DNA of 64,000 nt from Blastomonas sp. (GCF_030373265.1 NZ_JAUCZC010000011.1:48764-112763), one strand, 5' to 3'; numbered from the stretch's first letter, positions 17,765 to 27,537 are shown. Numbers and translations are program-made. Notes: generated from the sequence alone by a model not told the origin.

Positions 17765-18544
17765 ATGACCCGCCGCCGCCAGATTTACGAAGGCAAGGCC
17801 AAGATCCTCTATGAAGGACCCGAGCCCGGCACGCTGATCCAGTACTTCAAGGACGATGCCACCGCGTTCAACGCCCAGAAAAAGGGCACGATCAACGGCA
17901 AGGGCGTGATCAACAACCGCATCAGCGAATATGTGTTCACGCGCCTCGCGCATATCGGCATCCCGACGCACTTCATCCGCCGCCTGAACATGCGCGAGCA
18001 GTTGATCCGCCAGGTCGAGATCGTGCCGATCGAAGTGATCGTGCGCAATGTCGCAGCGGGATCGATCTGCACCCGGCTGGGTCTGGAAGAAGGCCAGCCG
18101 CTGCCGCACACCCTGATCGAATATTGCTACAAGGACGATGCGCTGGGCGATCCGCTGGTCGCCGAAGAGCATATCGCCTGCTTCGGCTGGGCGACGCAGG
18201 AAGAGATGCAGGACATCTCGTCGATGGCGATCCGCATCAACGATTTCATGTGCGGCATGTTCGCCGCGATCGGCATCCGCCTGATCGACTTCAAGCTCGA
18301 ATTCGGCCGCCAGTTCGATGGCGATTTCTCGCGCATCATCCTGGCCGACGAGATCAGCCCCGATGGCTGCCGTCTGTGGGACATCGAGACCGGCGAGAAG
18401 CTCGACAAGGACCGGTTCCGGCGTGATCTGGGCGGTGAAGTCGAAGCCTATCAGGAAGTTGCACGGCGTCTCGGGCTGCTCAACGAAGGCGGCGACAACG
18501 AGGTTCTCGACCTTGACAGCCACCGCCGCCGCAAGGGCAAATAA
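17765..18544 (+). CDS. purC: Phosphoribosylaminoimidazole-succinocarboxamide synthase (SAICAR synthetase)
   Basis: A 259-residue ATP-dependent ligase that joins aspartate to CAIR in purine synthesis. Hallmarks are [13 protein letters not shown] at the N-terminus, the [13 protein letters not shown] substrate loop at about residue 95, and [14 protein letters not shown] at about 195. GGAGA upstream of the ATG supports the start. purS and purQ follow about 3.5 kb downstream on the same strand, interrupted by an M16 peptidase gene. Confidence 0.96.
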   Translation: MTRRRQIYEGKAKILYEGPEPGTLIQYFKDDATAFNAQKKGTINGKGVINNRISEYVFTRLAHIGIPTHFIRRLNMREQLIRQVEIVPIEVIVRNVAAGSICTRLGLEEGQPLPHTLIEYCYKDDALGDPLVAEEHIACFGWATQEEMQDISSMAIRINDFMCGMFAAIGIRLIDFKLEFGRQFDGDFSRIILADEISPDGCRLWDIETGEKLDKDRFRRDLGGEVEAYQEVARRLGLLNEGGDNEVLDLDSHRRRKGK

Positions 18545-18644
18545 GCGCCGGACGGCGCCCTGACAGCTTTACGTTTCCGTCATCTTGCGTGGGCCTTGCG
18601 CCCATGCAACATTTTCCGCTCAAGCAAGCAACAAGCGGGCGGAG

Positions 18645-21600
18645 ATGGATCGAGGCGAGAGGCTTTCATATCGAACGGGACGATCGCTGCTGGCCTGGCT
18701 GGCCGCTGCCGCTATCGCGCTGAGTCCGGCTACCGCGTTTGCCGATCCCGATACCCCGCCGCCGCCGTCTGCCAGACCCGAACAGGCTGACGCTGCCGTT
18801 TCGGCACTGCCGCGCGATGAAGCCGCGATCGCCGCCGCATGGGACTATGCTGCCAGCGACCTGACGCCGGATCCCGCGATCCGCTTTGGCGTTCTGCCCA
18901 ACGGCATGCGCTACGCCATCCGCAAGAACGCAACACCCCCGGGCACCGCAGTCATGCGGATGCTGATCGGCGTCGGCTCCACCGCTGAGGCCGAGGATGA
19001 GCGCGGCCTTGCCCATTTCATCGAGCACATGGCGTTCAACGGCACCACCAACGTGCCCGAAGGCGAGATGGTGAAGATTCTCGAGCGGCTCGGGCTGGCA
19101 TTCGGCGCGGACACCAACGCCTTCACCAGCTATGACCAGACCGGCTACACGCTCGATCTGCCCAACGTTCACGCTGAGACGATCGACACGGCCCTGTACC
19201 TGCTGCGCGAGACCGCGAGCGAGATCAGCTTCGATCCCCAGGCGATCGAGCGCGAACGCGGCGTGATCCTGTCCGAATTGCGCACTCGCGCCAACTATGC
19301 GCAGCGCAACCGCGAATCGCTGTTTGCATTTTCGGTGCCTGACACCCGGCTGGCGACCCGGTCGCCGATCGGTGACCGGCAGGTCATCGAAACCGCGCCA
19401 GCCGAGCGGTTCCGCAGCTTCTATGACCGCTATTACACCCCTGGCCGGACCACTCTGGTGATCGTGGGCGACATCGATGTCGCCGCAATCGAGGCCAAGA
19501 TCATCGCCGGCTTTGGCAACTGGCAGGCCAAACAGGGCGAGGCACCCGATGTTCCTCTCGGCCAGATCGACGTCGCGCGGACCGATGAGGCCAATATCTT
19601 TGCGCACCCTGCGATCGACGAGGTGGCCACGGTGGTGCGCTTTTCGCCCTATGTCGAGGAACGCGACAGCCGGGCGGCCCGCCGTGCGAAGCTGACCCGG
19701 GCGATCGGCTACAACATTGTCGGCCGCAGGCTGGGGAGGATCGCACGACAGGAGAACGCTCCGTTCGTCGGCGCCTCGATCGGTCGGTCTGATGTCTACA
19801 AGATTGCCAACCAATCGGTGCTCAATGTCGCGACGCGCGATGGCGAGTGGCAGCGGGGTCTTGCCGCCGCCGAGCGGGAGGTCCGCGCGGCGCTTCGCTA
19901 TGGTTTTACCGACTCGGAGCTTGCCGAGCAGCTGGCCAACTTTACCACCGGCTATGAAAATGCGGTGCTCGGCCAGGAAACTCGGGACAACGACCAGCTC
20001 GCGGACCAGATCCTGACGATGGCCAAGGATGGCATGATCGCCACGACCCCCGAAAGCCAGCTTGAGCGCTTCATCGCGCTGCGCGACAGCCTGACGACCA
20101 AGATGCTGCGCAAGGCGATCCGCGAAGACTTCGGCCCACTGGACAAACCGCTGATCCATCTGTCCACCAAGGTTGACCCCGCAGGCGGCGCTCGCGCGAT
20201 CCGCACCGCCTTTGCCGACGCCCGCAAAGCCAGGGTCGACAGGCCCAAGGCGCGCGCTGCGCAGGCTTTTGCCTATCAAGATTTCGGCACGCCGGGCACG
20301 GTCGCGCAGGACAAGGCGATCGGGGATCTGGGCATCCGCACCATCCGCTTTGCCAACAACGTCCGGCTGAACCTCAAGAAAACCGATTTCGACAAGAATC
20401 GCGTGCTGGTCTCGCTGCGCATCGACGGCGGCGACCTGCTTGCCTCGCGCGACAATCCCGAAGCCACCAGCCTGATGAACATCTTCGTGCGCGGCGGCCT
20501 GGAGGCGCATAGCCTCGATGATCTCTATTCGATCTTCGCCGGTCGCGCGGTCGGGCTCAGCTTCGGGTCGGGCGAAGATTATCTGGGTGGCTATCTGGCA
20601 ACCACGCCCGACGACCTGAAGCTGCAGATGCAGGTTCTCACGGCGTTCACCCGGCACCCGGGCTATCGCAGCGAGGCGGTCAACCAGTACCGCAGCTACC
20701 TCCCCAATTTCTACGCCCGGCTCAATGCCACGCCCGAAGCGGCGATCGGCAGCCATATCGGCGCGATCCTGTCGGACAACGATCCGCGCTTCTCGCTCGC
20801 CGACCGCGCAGTGTTCGAGAAACTGACCTTCGATGATCTCAGAGCCACGATCGATGACCGGTTGCAGCATGGCGCCATTGAAATCGGGCTGGTAGGTGAT
20901 TTCGATGAAGACGAAGCAATCGCTGCGGTTGCTGCTACCTTCGGTGCGCTGCCCGAGCGCGAGGCGGAGTTCCGCGACTATGACGAAGCGCGCGCGCGCC
21001 GCTTTACCGACAACCGCAGTCCCCGCGTGCTGCACCACAAGGGCGAGGCCGATCAGGCCATCGTCGAATTCTATTGGCCGACCACCGATGATCGCGATTA
21101 TCGCCAGGACGTGCGGTTGCGGCTGCTTGCCGGGCTGCTGCAGATCAAGGTGACCGACGAGCTGCGCGAAAAGCTCGGCGCAAGCTATTCGCCGGTGGCG
21201 CGCTCGTTCACCTCGTCGATCTACCCCGGCTATGGCTATATCCAGATCAGCACCAACGTGGCTTCGGCCGATGTCGAGCGCGTGGCCGATGCCATACGGC
21301 AGATCGCAGCAGAGCTTTCCGCACCTGTACCCGTGGCGGGTGCCGCTGCCCCGCCCTCGCCGATCGCGGCCGACGAGCTCGCGCGCGCGCGCACGCCGAT
21401 CCTGGAAACGATTGCCAATTCGGTGAAGGACAACACGGCATGGCTGGGCATCGTCGATGCCGCGCAAACCAAGCCCGCCAAGCTGGACAGGTTCCGCAGC
21501 GGCGGCACCGCTTTCGGCACGGTGAGCGCGGACGATCTGCTTGATCTGGCGCGGACCTATCTTCCCCCCGAGCGGGCGGTGCTCGTGCAGTCGCTTTATG

Positions 21601-21671
21601 ACGAGAAAGCGGACCCGGGACAGCTGGCGTCAGCCCCCGCCCCGATCACCACCCATTCGGCGCCGCGCTGA
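18645..21671 (+). CDS. M16 family zinc metallopeptidase, two-domain, exported
   Basis: A 1008-residue pitrilysin/insulinase-type peptidase. A signal peptide occupies about residues 12-33 (SLLAWLAAAAIALSPATAFA). The inverted zinc motif HFIEH is at 124-128 and the distal zinc-ligand glutamate at 204. A second, non-catalytic M16 half follows after about residue 540, completing the clamshell seen in full-length members. The ATG at 18645 is directly behind GGGCGGAG. It is likely periplasmic, degrading peptides. It ends in a symmetric hairpin shared with the convergent small ORF. Confidence 0.9.
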   Translation: MDRGERLSYRTGRSLLAWLAAAAIALSPATAFADPDTPPPPSARPEQADAAVSALPRDEAAIAAAWDYAASDLTPDPAIRFGVLPNGMRYAIRKNATPPGTAVMRMLIGVGSTAEAEDERGLAHFIEHMAFNGTTNVPEGEMVKILERLGLAFGADTNAFTSYDQTGYTLDLPNVHAETIDTALYLLRETASEISFDPQAIERERGVILSELRTRANYAQRNRESLFAFSVPDTRLATRSPIGDRQVIETAPAERFRSFYDRYYTPGRTTLVIVGDIDVAAIEAKIIAGFGNWQAKQGEAPDVPLGQIDVARTDEANIFAHPAIDEVATVVRFSPYVEERDSRAARRAKLTRAIGYNIVGRRLGRIARQENAPFVGASIGRSDVYKIANQSVLNVATRDGEWQRGLAAAEREVRAALRYGFTDSELAEQLANFTTGYENAVLGQETRDNDQLADQILTMAKDGMIATTPESQLERFIALRDSLTTKMLRKAIREDFGPLDKPLIHLSTKVDPAGGARAIRTAFADARKARVDRPKARAAQAFAYQDFGTPGTVAQDKAIGDLGIRTIRFANNVRLNLKKTDFDKNRVLVSLRIDGGDLLASRDNPEATSLMNIFVRGGLEAHSLDDLYSIFAGRAVGLSFGSGEDYLGGYLATTPDDLKLQMQVLTAFTRHPGYRSEAVNQYRSYLPNFYARLNATPEAAIGSHIGAILSDNDPRFSLADRAVFEKLTFDDLRATIDDRLQHGAIEIGLVGDFDEDEAIAAVAATFGALPEREAEFRDYDEARARRFTDNRSPRVLHHKGEADQAIVEFYWPTTDDRDYRQDVRLRLLAGLLQIKVTDELREKLGASYSPVARSFTSSIYPGYGYIQISTNVASADVERVADAIRQIAAELSAPVPVAGAAAPPSPIAADELARARTPILETIANSVKDNTAWLGIVDAAQTKPAKLDRFRSGGTAFGTVSADDLLDLARTYLPPERAVLVQSLYDEKADPGQLASAPAPITTHSAPR

Positions 21672-21688
21672 CCCGTGCTTGGGTCAGC
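21667..21688. terminator. Perfect hairpin holding stop codons of both convergent genes
   Basis: GCTGACCC and GGGTCAGC pair perfectly around loop GTGCTT. The left arm contains the TGA of the M16 gene and the right arm the TGA of the minus-strand small ORF. There is no T-run on either side, so it could be a weak two-way terminator or an mRNA 3'-end stabiliser. Confidence 0.5.
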
Positions 21689-21833
21689 CGCGCGTGCGAT
21701 AGCCGCTGATGATGCCGAAGATGAAGGCCATGAACAGTGCCAGCTGGACATGGCCCTCGGGGTCGTTCCAGCCGACCAGCTCGTGGCCGAAGCCAAAAAG
21801 TCCGACGAACATTGCAAGAGCGAGTCCAGCCAT
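21684..21833 (-). CDS. Small membrane protein, 49 residues, unknown function
   Basis: This short gene starts MAGLALAMFVGLFGFGHELV and ends FIFGIISGYRTRG. Two hydrophobic stretches (about residues 2-20 and 31-44) flank a polar turn with GWNDPEGH, suggesting two membrane passes or a hairpin. A strong ribosome site (GGGGGAAG) lies directly before the ATG on the minus strand. The stop is symmetric with the M16 stop in a shared hairpin. Good ribosome site, membrane-like composition and tidy 3' end argue that it is a real gene; no family is recognised. Confidence 0.6.
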   Translation of the reverse strand: MAGLALAMFVGLFGFGHELVGWNDPEGHVQLALFMAFIFGIISGYRTRG

Positions 21834-22006
21834 ACTTCCCCCATTTCAAGGGAACATTACACCCGGCGGCTTTCAAGACCGTTATTAACATCGGTTAACA
21901 ACAACGCACCGGACGCCGCTGATCCAGGGTTAATGCGCCGAGCCCCCTTGCCCCTTTGCCGCCGCACGGTATAGGGCAGGCCATTCATTCTGCCAGGAGG
22001 ACGCCG

Positions 22007-22237
22007 ATGAAGGCCCGCATCCATGTGACCCTGAAAGACGGTGTGCTCGACCCGCAGGGCCGCGCCATCCACCATGCGCTGGAAGGGTTGGGCTTCGGCG
22101 GCGTGGAAGATGTCCGCGCCGGTCGGCTGATCGAGCTGACCCTGGCCGATGGCACCAGCGACGAGGATATCGATGCCATGTGCCGCAAGCTGCTGGCCAA
22201 CATGGTGATCGAAAACTACCGCGTCGAGCTCGCCTGA
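22007..22237 (+). CDS. purS: Phosphoribosylformylglycinamidine synthase subunit PurS
   Basis: A 76-residue structural subunit of the three-part FGAM synthase (PurS-PurL-PurQ), which bridges the glutaminase and synthetase subunits in purine synthesis. Hallmarks are [18 protein letters not shown] at the N-terminus and VIENYRVEL at the end. A strong AGGAGG precedes the ATG. Its stop overlaps the purQ start by one base (TGATG), so the pair is translationally coupled. purL is not in the window. Confidence 0.95.
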   Translation: MKARIHVTLKDGVLDPQGRAIHHALEGLGFGGVEDVRAGRLIELTLADGTSDEDIDAMCRKLLANMVIENYRVELA

Positions 22238-22911
22238 TGAAATCGGCGGTCATCACCTTCCCCGGCTCCAACTGCGACCGCGACCTGGCCGTCGGGATCG
22301 AGCGGGTCACCGGCCATGCGCCGATCCGTCTGTGGCATGGCGATCAGACGCTGCCCGAAGGTCTCGATCTGATCGCGGTTCCTGGCGGGTTTTCCTATGG
22401 CGACTATCTGCGTTCGGGCGCAATGGCGGCGCGGTCTCCGGTGGTGGGTGCGGTGGTCGAGGCGGCCGAGCGCGGTGTCGCCGTGCTGGGCATCTGCAAC
22501 GGCTTCCAGATCCTGACCGAGGCAGGGCTGCTGCCCGGCGCGCTGATGCGCAATGCCGGCATCCGTTTCGTCTGCCGGACGGTCGGCCTGACAGTCGAGA
22601 ACGCCTCCAGCCGCTTCACCGCGCTGTACCAGCCCGGCGAGACGATCCACATCCCCGTCGCACACCATGACGGCAACTATTTTGCCGACGACGCGACGCT
22701 GGACCGAATCGAAGGCGAAGGCCAGGTCGCGTTCCGCTATGCCGAACCGGTCAACGGGTCGGCGCGCGACATCGCCGGTGTGCTGAACGCCAAGGGCAAT
22801 GTGCTGGGCATGATGCCGCACCCGGAGCGGATGGTCGAACCGCAGCATGGCGGAACCGACGGGGCGCGGCTGTTCGAGGCACTGGCACAATCGGTGCTGG
22901 AGCGCGCCTGA
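22237..22911 (+). CDS. purQ: Phosphoribosylformylglycinamidine synthase subunit PurQ (glutaminase)
   Basis: A 224-residue class I glutamine amidotransferase that supplies ammonia to PurL. The nucleophile cysteine lies in GICNGFQIL (Cys about 88), and the His/Glu pair lies in MMPHPERM near residue 196. [15 protein letters not shown] is the PurQ signature loop. The start overlaps the purS stop. The gene ends 16 bases before the stop of the convergent GGDEF-EAL gene. Confidence 0.95.
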   Translation: MKSAVITFPGSNCDRDLAVGIERVTGHAPIRLWHGDQTLPEGLDLIAVPGGFSYGDYLRSGAMAARSPVVGAVVEAAERGVAVLGICNGFQILTEAGLLPGALMRNAGIRFVCRTVGLTVENASSRFTALYQPGETIHIPVAHHDGNYFADDATLDRIEGEGQVAFRYAEPVNGSARDIAGVLNAKGNVLGMMPHPERMVEPQHGGTDGARLFEALAQSVLERA

Positions 22912-22927
22912 CGCTGGCGGCTATGGT

Positions 22928-25279
22928 CTATCCGAACACCGCGGCGCGGTGATCGCCGAACATCTCGGCGACATCCTCTGCCGCCATCGGCCGTCCGTAG
23001 TAATAGCCCTGGATTTTCTTGCATCCCAGATCGCGGATGACCCGGACCTCGTTCTCGGTCTCGGCGCCCTCGGCGGTCGTGGCCATGCCTAGACTGTCCG
23101 CCATCGCGACCACGGCGCGGATGATCGCGATGCTTTCGGGCAGTCCGCGCGCCGCGCCTTGAACGAAGCTGCGGTCCACCTTGATCGTGGTGAAACGGGT
23201 CTTGCTGAGATAGCCCAGCGCCGAATAGCCGGTGCCGAAATCGTCCAGCGACAGGCCGACGCCCAGCGCCAGGATGCGATCCAGGGTTTCGCCGGCGCGC
23301 GATCCTTCGCGCAAGAACACGCTTTCGGTAACCTCGAGCTCGAGCCGCTGCGGTGCGAGCCCGGCTTCGGACAGCGCCTCGACCACAGTATCGACGAAAT
23401 CGGCTTCATAGAGCTGTTCAGCAGACACATTGACCGCCACGCGCACGTCGGCAGGCCAGGACACCGCCTCGCGACAGGCGCGGTGCAGCACCCAGTTGCC
23501 GATCGGGACAACCAGCCGCGCGTCTTCCGCCAACGGGATGAAGCGGCCCGGCGAAACCTGCCCGAATTCCGGGTTGTGCCAGCGCAGCAGGGCTTCGAAG
23601 CCGACCAGAGACTCACTCGCAGCGTCGACCACCGGCTGATAGGCGAGCGAAAACTCGTCCTTTTCCAGAGCCTTGCGCAGCGCCATTTCCATGGTCCGGC
23701 GTTCCTCGGCATGGCTGTGCAGCCTGGGCTCGTACTGGTTGTGGCGTCCACCCCCCTCGTCCTTCGACTGATACAGCGCCAGATCGGCGCTGCGCATCAG
23801 CGTCTCGACCGTGCGCCCATCGCGAAGGCCGTTGGCAGATCCCACGCTGGCACCGATGAACAAGGTGTGCTCGTCCACCTCATAAGGGCGCGACAGGACA
23901 TCGATGATCCGTCCGGCCAGATCGGCAATCCGCTGGCCATCGCCGGTATCGCGCATCACGACCGCGAACTCGTCGCCGCCAAGACGTCCGCACATCTCGT
24001 CCTTGCCCATCAGCGAGCGCAGCCGCAGCGACACCTGTGCGAGCAGCCGGTCGCCGACGAGATGGCCAAGCGTATCGTTGACCGACTTGAACCGGTCGAG
24101 ATCGATCATCAGGAAGCCGCATCGGATCTTCCATTGCTCGCATTCGCTGAGCGCCCGGTCGAGCGCTTCGGTGAGCTGCAACCGGTTGGGCAGGCCCGTC
24201 AGCGTGTCATAGCGTGCCAGCCGGGCGATCTTCTCGGCGCTTTCGCGGTTCTCGGTCACATCCGATCCGACACCGCGAAACCCGATAAAGGCGCCGCTGT
24301 CATCATAGCGCGGCGATGCGGACAGTTCCCACCAGAAGGTCTTCGTGTCCCCCAGAACCTTGACGATCAGATTGGAGAAGCTCTCGCGCCTGGTCAGCTT
24401 TCCCGACAGAACATGCAGACTGGGAGGCAGGTTGCCCCCTTCCCAAGACTTGCCTGCGATGAGCTGGGTGAGCGGCATGCCCTCGATTTCGTGGGGCTCG
24501 CGTCCGGCAGCAAAGGCAAAACGCGGGCTGGCCGCGACGATGCGCCGAGACGCGTCGATCTGCCACAGCCAGTCGGCATCGCCTTCCTCGAATTCGCGCA
24601 GCAACAGGCTGACGACCTCGGCCTTCTCGGCCAGCCCGACCTCAGAAAGCTTGAACAGCAGGAAGGCGCGCGCGTTTTCGAAGCCCGATAAGGCGAGAAG
24701 GATCGAGAAACAGACGATCGCGCCGATCGTCACCATGTTGCCGATCCGCGCAAAGGCGATGATCGATGCCACCATCAAGACAAGGTTGAACACGACCGCG
24801 CCCAGCGGCAGGGCGTTGAGCAGTAGGGTTCCCCCCACCACCAGGGCCGCCACGATGGTCCAGATGGTCACCAGTTCGATTGGCCCCGCCAGCGGAGCGA
24901 AACTCAGAATCGGAATGCACCAGACGAACGCAACCAGGCTGGTCGCTGCGACAAGCTGCAACACAAATCGGCGTGCGACATGGTCGTGGTTGACCATTCC
25001 GCTCTGCCGGTAGACGATTGTCGGAAAATAAAGGGCGCCGCCCAGCATCGCCATCCAGCCCGCGAGATGCCACAAAGGCACGACACCGGCGAAGAGCTGG
25101 CACACCATCAGGCCCAGCACCAGATTGGTCACCACCCGCAAGATCGCGTAGCGCGCAAGCCCGCTATACTGGATCGCGCGGAAGTGGTCCCAATCGGCAT
25201 CCGCAGGGTCGGCCAGGCCAAGAATGGCCATCACGGGCAATTTACTAGCCGTGGACGGGTTATGTTTGGTGATGCTCAC
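22928..25279 (-). CDS. Membrane PAS-GGDEF-EAL c-di-GMP enzyme
   Basis: A 783-residue protein. About six membrane spans fill residues 40-215, a PAS domain follows at about 235-360 (DWLWQIDASRRIVAASPRF), then GGDEF at about 365-530 and EAL at about 535-780. GGDEF and EAL motifs are both intact (RLGGDEFAVV, GFEALLRW) and DDFGTGYS is present. The I-site position before GGDEF reads GKDE, not RxxD, so product inhibition seen in many cyclases may be missing, unlike the cytosolic paralogue at 12599-14338. It is convergent with purQ. Confidence 0.92.
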   Translation of the reverse strand: MSITKHNPSTASKLPVMAILGLADPADADWDHFRAIQYSGLARYAILRVVTNLVLGLMVCQLFAGVVPLWHLAGWMAMLGGALYFPTIVYRQSGMVNHDHVARRFVLQLVAATSLVAFVWCIPILSFAPLAGPIELVTIWTIVAALVVGGTLLLNALPLGAVVFNLVLMVASIIAFARIGNMVTIGAIVCFSILLALSGFENARAFLLFKLSEVGLAEKAEVVSLLLREFEEGDADWLWQIDASRRIVAASPRFAFAAGREPHEIEGMPLTQLIAGKSWEGGNLPPSLHVLSGKLTRRESFSNLIVKVLGDTKTFWWELSASPRYDDSGAFIGFRGVGSDVTENRESAEKIARLARYDTLTGLPNRLQLTEALDRALSECEQWKIRCGFLMIDLDRFKSVNDTLGHLVGDRLLAQVSLRLRSLMGKDEMCGRLGGDEFAVVMRDTGDGQRIADLAGRIIDVLSRPYEVDEHTLFIGASVGSANGLRDGRTVETLMRSADLALYQSKDEGGGRHNQYEPRLHSHAEERRTMEMALRKALEKDEFSLAYQPVVDAASESLVGFEALLRWHNPEFGQVSPGRFIPLAEDARLVVPIGNWVLHRACREAVSWPADVRVAVNVSAEQLYEADFVDTVVEALSEAGLAPQRLELEVTESVFLREGSRAGETLDRILALGVGLSLDDFGTGYSALGYLSKTRFTTIKVDRSFVQGAARGLPESIAIIRAVVAMADSLGMATTAEGAETENEVRVIRDLGCKKIQGYYYGRPMAAEDVAEMFGDHRAAVFG

Positions 25280-25309
25280 GCGCAGGGTTTAGCCAAACAA
25301 AGTTAGCGA

Positions 25310-25470
25310 AGCGTAACCACAGGCGACCCATCGCACGATGGGTTCGGTCATTATTGAATGGGATGTAACCGGAAAGTCCGGGTTTCCGCCTTGCCTGCGG
25401 CCGCGTGTTCACGCTCGCCGCAGGCTAAGGGGAATGATGGCCGTACCACCGACGTGTCGGCGGCCCCGAT
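25310..25470. other. Structured intergenic stretch with several hairpins
   Basis: Between the start of the membrane GGDEF-EAL gene and a tiny minus-strand ORF lie ACCCATC/GATGGGT around GCAC (near 25327-25344), CCGGA/TCCGG around AAG, GCCTGCGG/CCGCAGGC (25393-25425, with an inner CGTG/CACG), and CCGA/TCGG (25449-25460). This may be a small RNA or just 5'/3' untranslated structure. No gene is otherwise seen here. Confidence 0.35.
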
Positions 25471-25472
25471 TT

Positions 25473-25541
25473 TTAGATTACGGCCAGCATGATGACGGCG
25501 CTGCTGACGAAAGCGGCGGCCAGATTGAATGCGATACGCAT
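25473..25541 (-). CDS. Putative 22-residue hydrophobic peptide
   Basis: The ATG at 25541 is preceded on the minus strand by TCAGGAGTTCGTC, a strong and well-spaced ribosome site. The peptide starts MRIAFNLAAAFVSSAVIML and ends with TAA at 25473. It would form a single membrane span. It lies about 170 bases downstream of glmS on the same strand. Evidence is the ribosome site and composition only; such short frames occur by chance. Confidence 0.4.
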   Translation of the reverse strand: MRIAFNLAAAFVSSAVIMLAVI

Positions 25542-25627
25542 GACGAACTCCTGATAAGATGTTTTGGAATTGGCCGTGCAGACATCCTGTTTCCTGAGGC
25601 GGGAAATAGGTCATAACTGCTGTCATA

Positions 25628-25654
25628 CAAGTGCAATTGTGTTCCATGCACTTG
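25628..25654. promoter_or_regulatory. Inverted repeat between glmS and the tiny ORF
   Basis: CAAGTGCA and TGCACTTG form a perfect 8-base inverted repeat with an 11-base spacer, in an AT-richer patch. It could be an operator for the downstream 22-residue ORF or a weak stem behind glmS. No T-run follows. Confidence 0.35.
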
Positions 25655-25713
25655 CATTCTTTGCATGTGAATTTGTCGATCGATTAGAGACAGTTGCCCC
25701 TATCTTACAGGGA

Positions 25714-27537
25714 CTATTCCACCGTTACCGACTTGGCGAGATTGCGCGGCTGGTCGACATCGGTGCCCTTGGCGACGGCGACGTGATAGGCGAGCAGCTG
25801 CACCGGCACGGCATAGACGAGCGGCGCGATCAGCGGGTGCACGCGTGGCATCTCGATCGTCGCGAGACACCCCTCGCCCGCCTCTTCGAGCCCTGCGGCA
25901 TCCGAGATCAGCACGACCTTGCCGCCGCGTGCGCGCACCTCCTGCATGTTGCTCACCGTCTTTTCGAACAGCGGACCCGACGGCGCGATGACGATGATCG
26001 GCACCGCCTCGTCGATCAGCGCGATCGGGCCGTGCTTCATCTCGCCGGCGGCATAGCCCTCGGCGTGGATATAGCTGATTTCCTTGAGCTTGAGTGCGCC
26101 CTCCAATGCCAGCGCGTAATCGGGTCCGCGGCCCAGATACAGCACGTCGCGCGCCTGCGCGATGGTGTGCGCCATCGCCTCGATGTCGGCGTCATGGCCC
26201 AAAGCCTCGTTGATCGCGGCGGGCGCCTCGATCAGATGGCGCACGATCTCGGCCTCTTCGGCCTCGCTGAGCCTGCCCTTGGCGCGCGCCAGATTGACCG
26301 CCAGCGCCGCCATCACCGCCAGCTGGCAGGTGAACGCCTTGGTCGAGGCGACGCCGATCTCGGGCCCGGCATGCGTCGGCAGCAGCAGGTCGACCTCGCG
26401 CGCCATCGAGCTGGTCGGCACGTTGATGATCCCTGCGGTGGTCACCCCGCCCGCCTTCATGTGGCGCAAGGCCGCCAGCGTATCGGCGGTCTCGCCCGAT
26501 TGCGAGACGACCACGCCCAGCATGTTCGGCGCCAGCACCGGGTCGCGGTAGCGGTACTCCGACGCGACATCGACCTCGACCGGAACGCGGGCGAGCTGCT
26601 CGATCCAGTATTTGCCGATCATGCCCACATACGATGCCGTGCCGCAGGCGATGATCGTCACGCGGTCGATATCCGACAGCTCGAAGTCCATCTGCGGCAG
26701 CGCCACCTTCTGTTCGACCGAGCGGATGTAGCTTTGCAGTGTCTGCGCCACGACCACCGGCTGCTCGAAGATCTCCTTCTGCATGAAGTGGCGGTGGTTG
26801 CCCTTGTCGATCAGCGCGCCTGTGACCCCCGACAGCGTCACCTCGCGCTCCACCGGTGCGTTGTCGGCGTCATAGATCTGCGCGCCCTCGCGGGTCAGCA
26901 CCACCCAGTCGCCCTCTTCGAGATAGGCGATGCGCTGGGTCAGCGGGGCGAGCGCGAGCGCGTCCGATCCGAGATAGGTCTCGCCGTCACCATAGCCCAG
27001 TACCAGCGGCGAGCCCAGCCGCGCGCCGATCAGCAGATCGGGATGCTGGCGAAACGCGATCGCGAGCGCAAACGCACCGCGCAATTGCGGCAGCACCGCT
27101 TTCACCGCGTCCTCGGGGCTGTCGCCCGCCTCGACCCGCTCGCTGAGCAGATGCGCAACGACTTCCGAATCGGTCTCGCTCTCGAAGGTGCGACCGCGCG
27201 CGATCAGCGCATCGCGCAGGGACTTGAAGTTCTCGATGATGCCGTTGTGCACCAAAGCGACCTCGCCGGTGGCATGCGGGTGCGCGTTCGACGTGGTCGG
27301 CGCGCCGTGCGTCGCCCAGCGGGTGTGCGCGATGCCGACATGGCCGGGCGCGGGGTCCTTGGCGAGCACATCGACCAGATTGCGCAATTTGCCCTCGGCG
27401 CGCCGGCGCACCAGCTGCCCCTCGTGCACGGTGCACACCCCCGCCGAATCATAGCCGCGGTATTCCATCCGCTTCAGGCCATCGACCAGATCGCCCACGA
27501 CATCGCGACGGGCCAGAATTCCAACGATACCGCACAT
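25714..27537 (-). CDS. glmS: Glutamine-fructose-6-phosphate aminotransferase (isomerizing)
   Basis: A 607-residue enzyme that makes glucosamine-6-phosphate from fructose-6-phosphate and glutamine, the first step to UDP-GlcNAc for cell wall and LPS. The N-terminal nucleophile is Cys2 of MCGIVGI; HTRWATHGAP and the glutaminase loop follow; two SIS domains (VVSQSGETADTLAAL, LGRGPDYALALEGALKLKE) bind the sugar phosphate; the C-terminus ends RNLAKSVTVE, as in all GlmS. The start is only 15 bases behind the vapC stop, so it is probably read from an upstream promoter. No room exists for a glmS ribozyme. Confidence 0.97.
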   Translation of the reverse strand: MCGIVGILARRDVVGDLVDGLKRMEYRGYDSAGVCTVHEGQLVRRRAEGKLRNLVDVLAKDPAPGHVGIAHTRWATHGAPTTSNAHPHATGEVALVHNGIIENFKSLRDALIARGRTFESETDSEVVAHLLSERVEAGDSPEDAVKAVLPQLRGAFALAIAFRQHPDLLIGARLGSPLVLGYGDGETYLGSDALALAPLTQRIAYLEEGDWVVLTREGAQIYDADNAPVEREVTLSGVTGALIDKGNHRHFMQKEIFEQPVVVAQTLQSYIRSVEQKVALPQMDFELSDIDRVTIIACGTASYVGMIGKYWIEQLARVPVEVDVASEYRYRDPVLAPNMLGVVVSQSGETADTLAALRHMKAGGVTTAGIINVPTSSMAREVDLLLPTHAGPEIGVASTKAFTCQLAVMAALAVNLARAKGRLSEAEEAEIVRHLIEAPAAINEALGHDADIEAMAHTIAQARDVLYLGRGPDYALALEGALKLKEISYIHAEGYAAGEMKHGPIALIDEAVPIIVIAPSGPLFEKTVSNMQEVRARGGKVVLISDAAGLEEAGEGCLATIEMPRVHPLIAPLVYAVPVQLLAYHVAVAKGTDVDQPRNLAKSVTVE

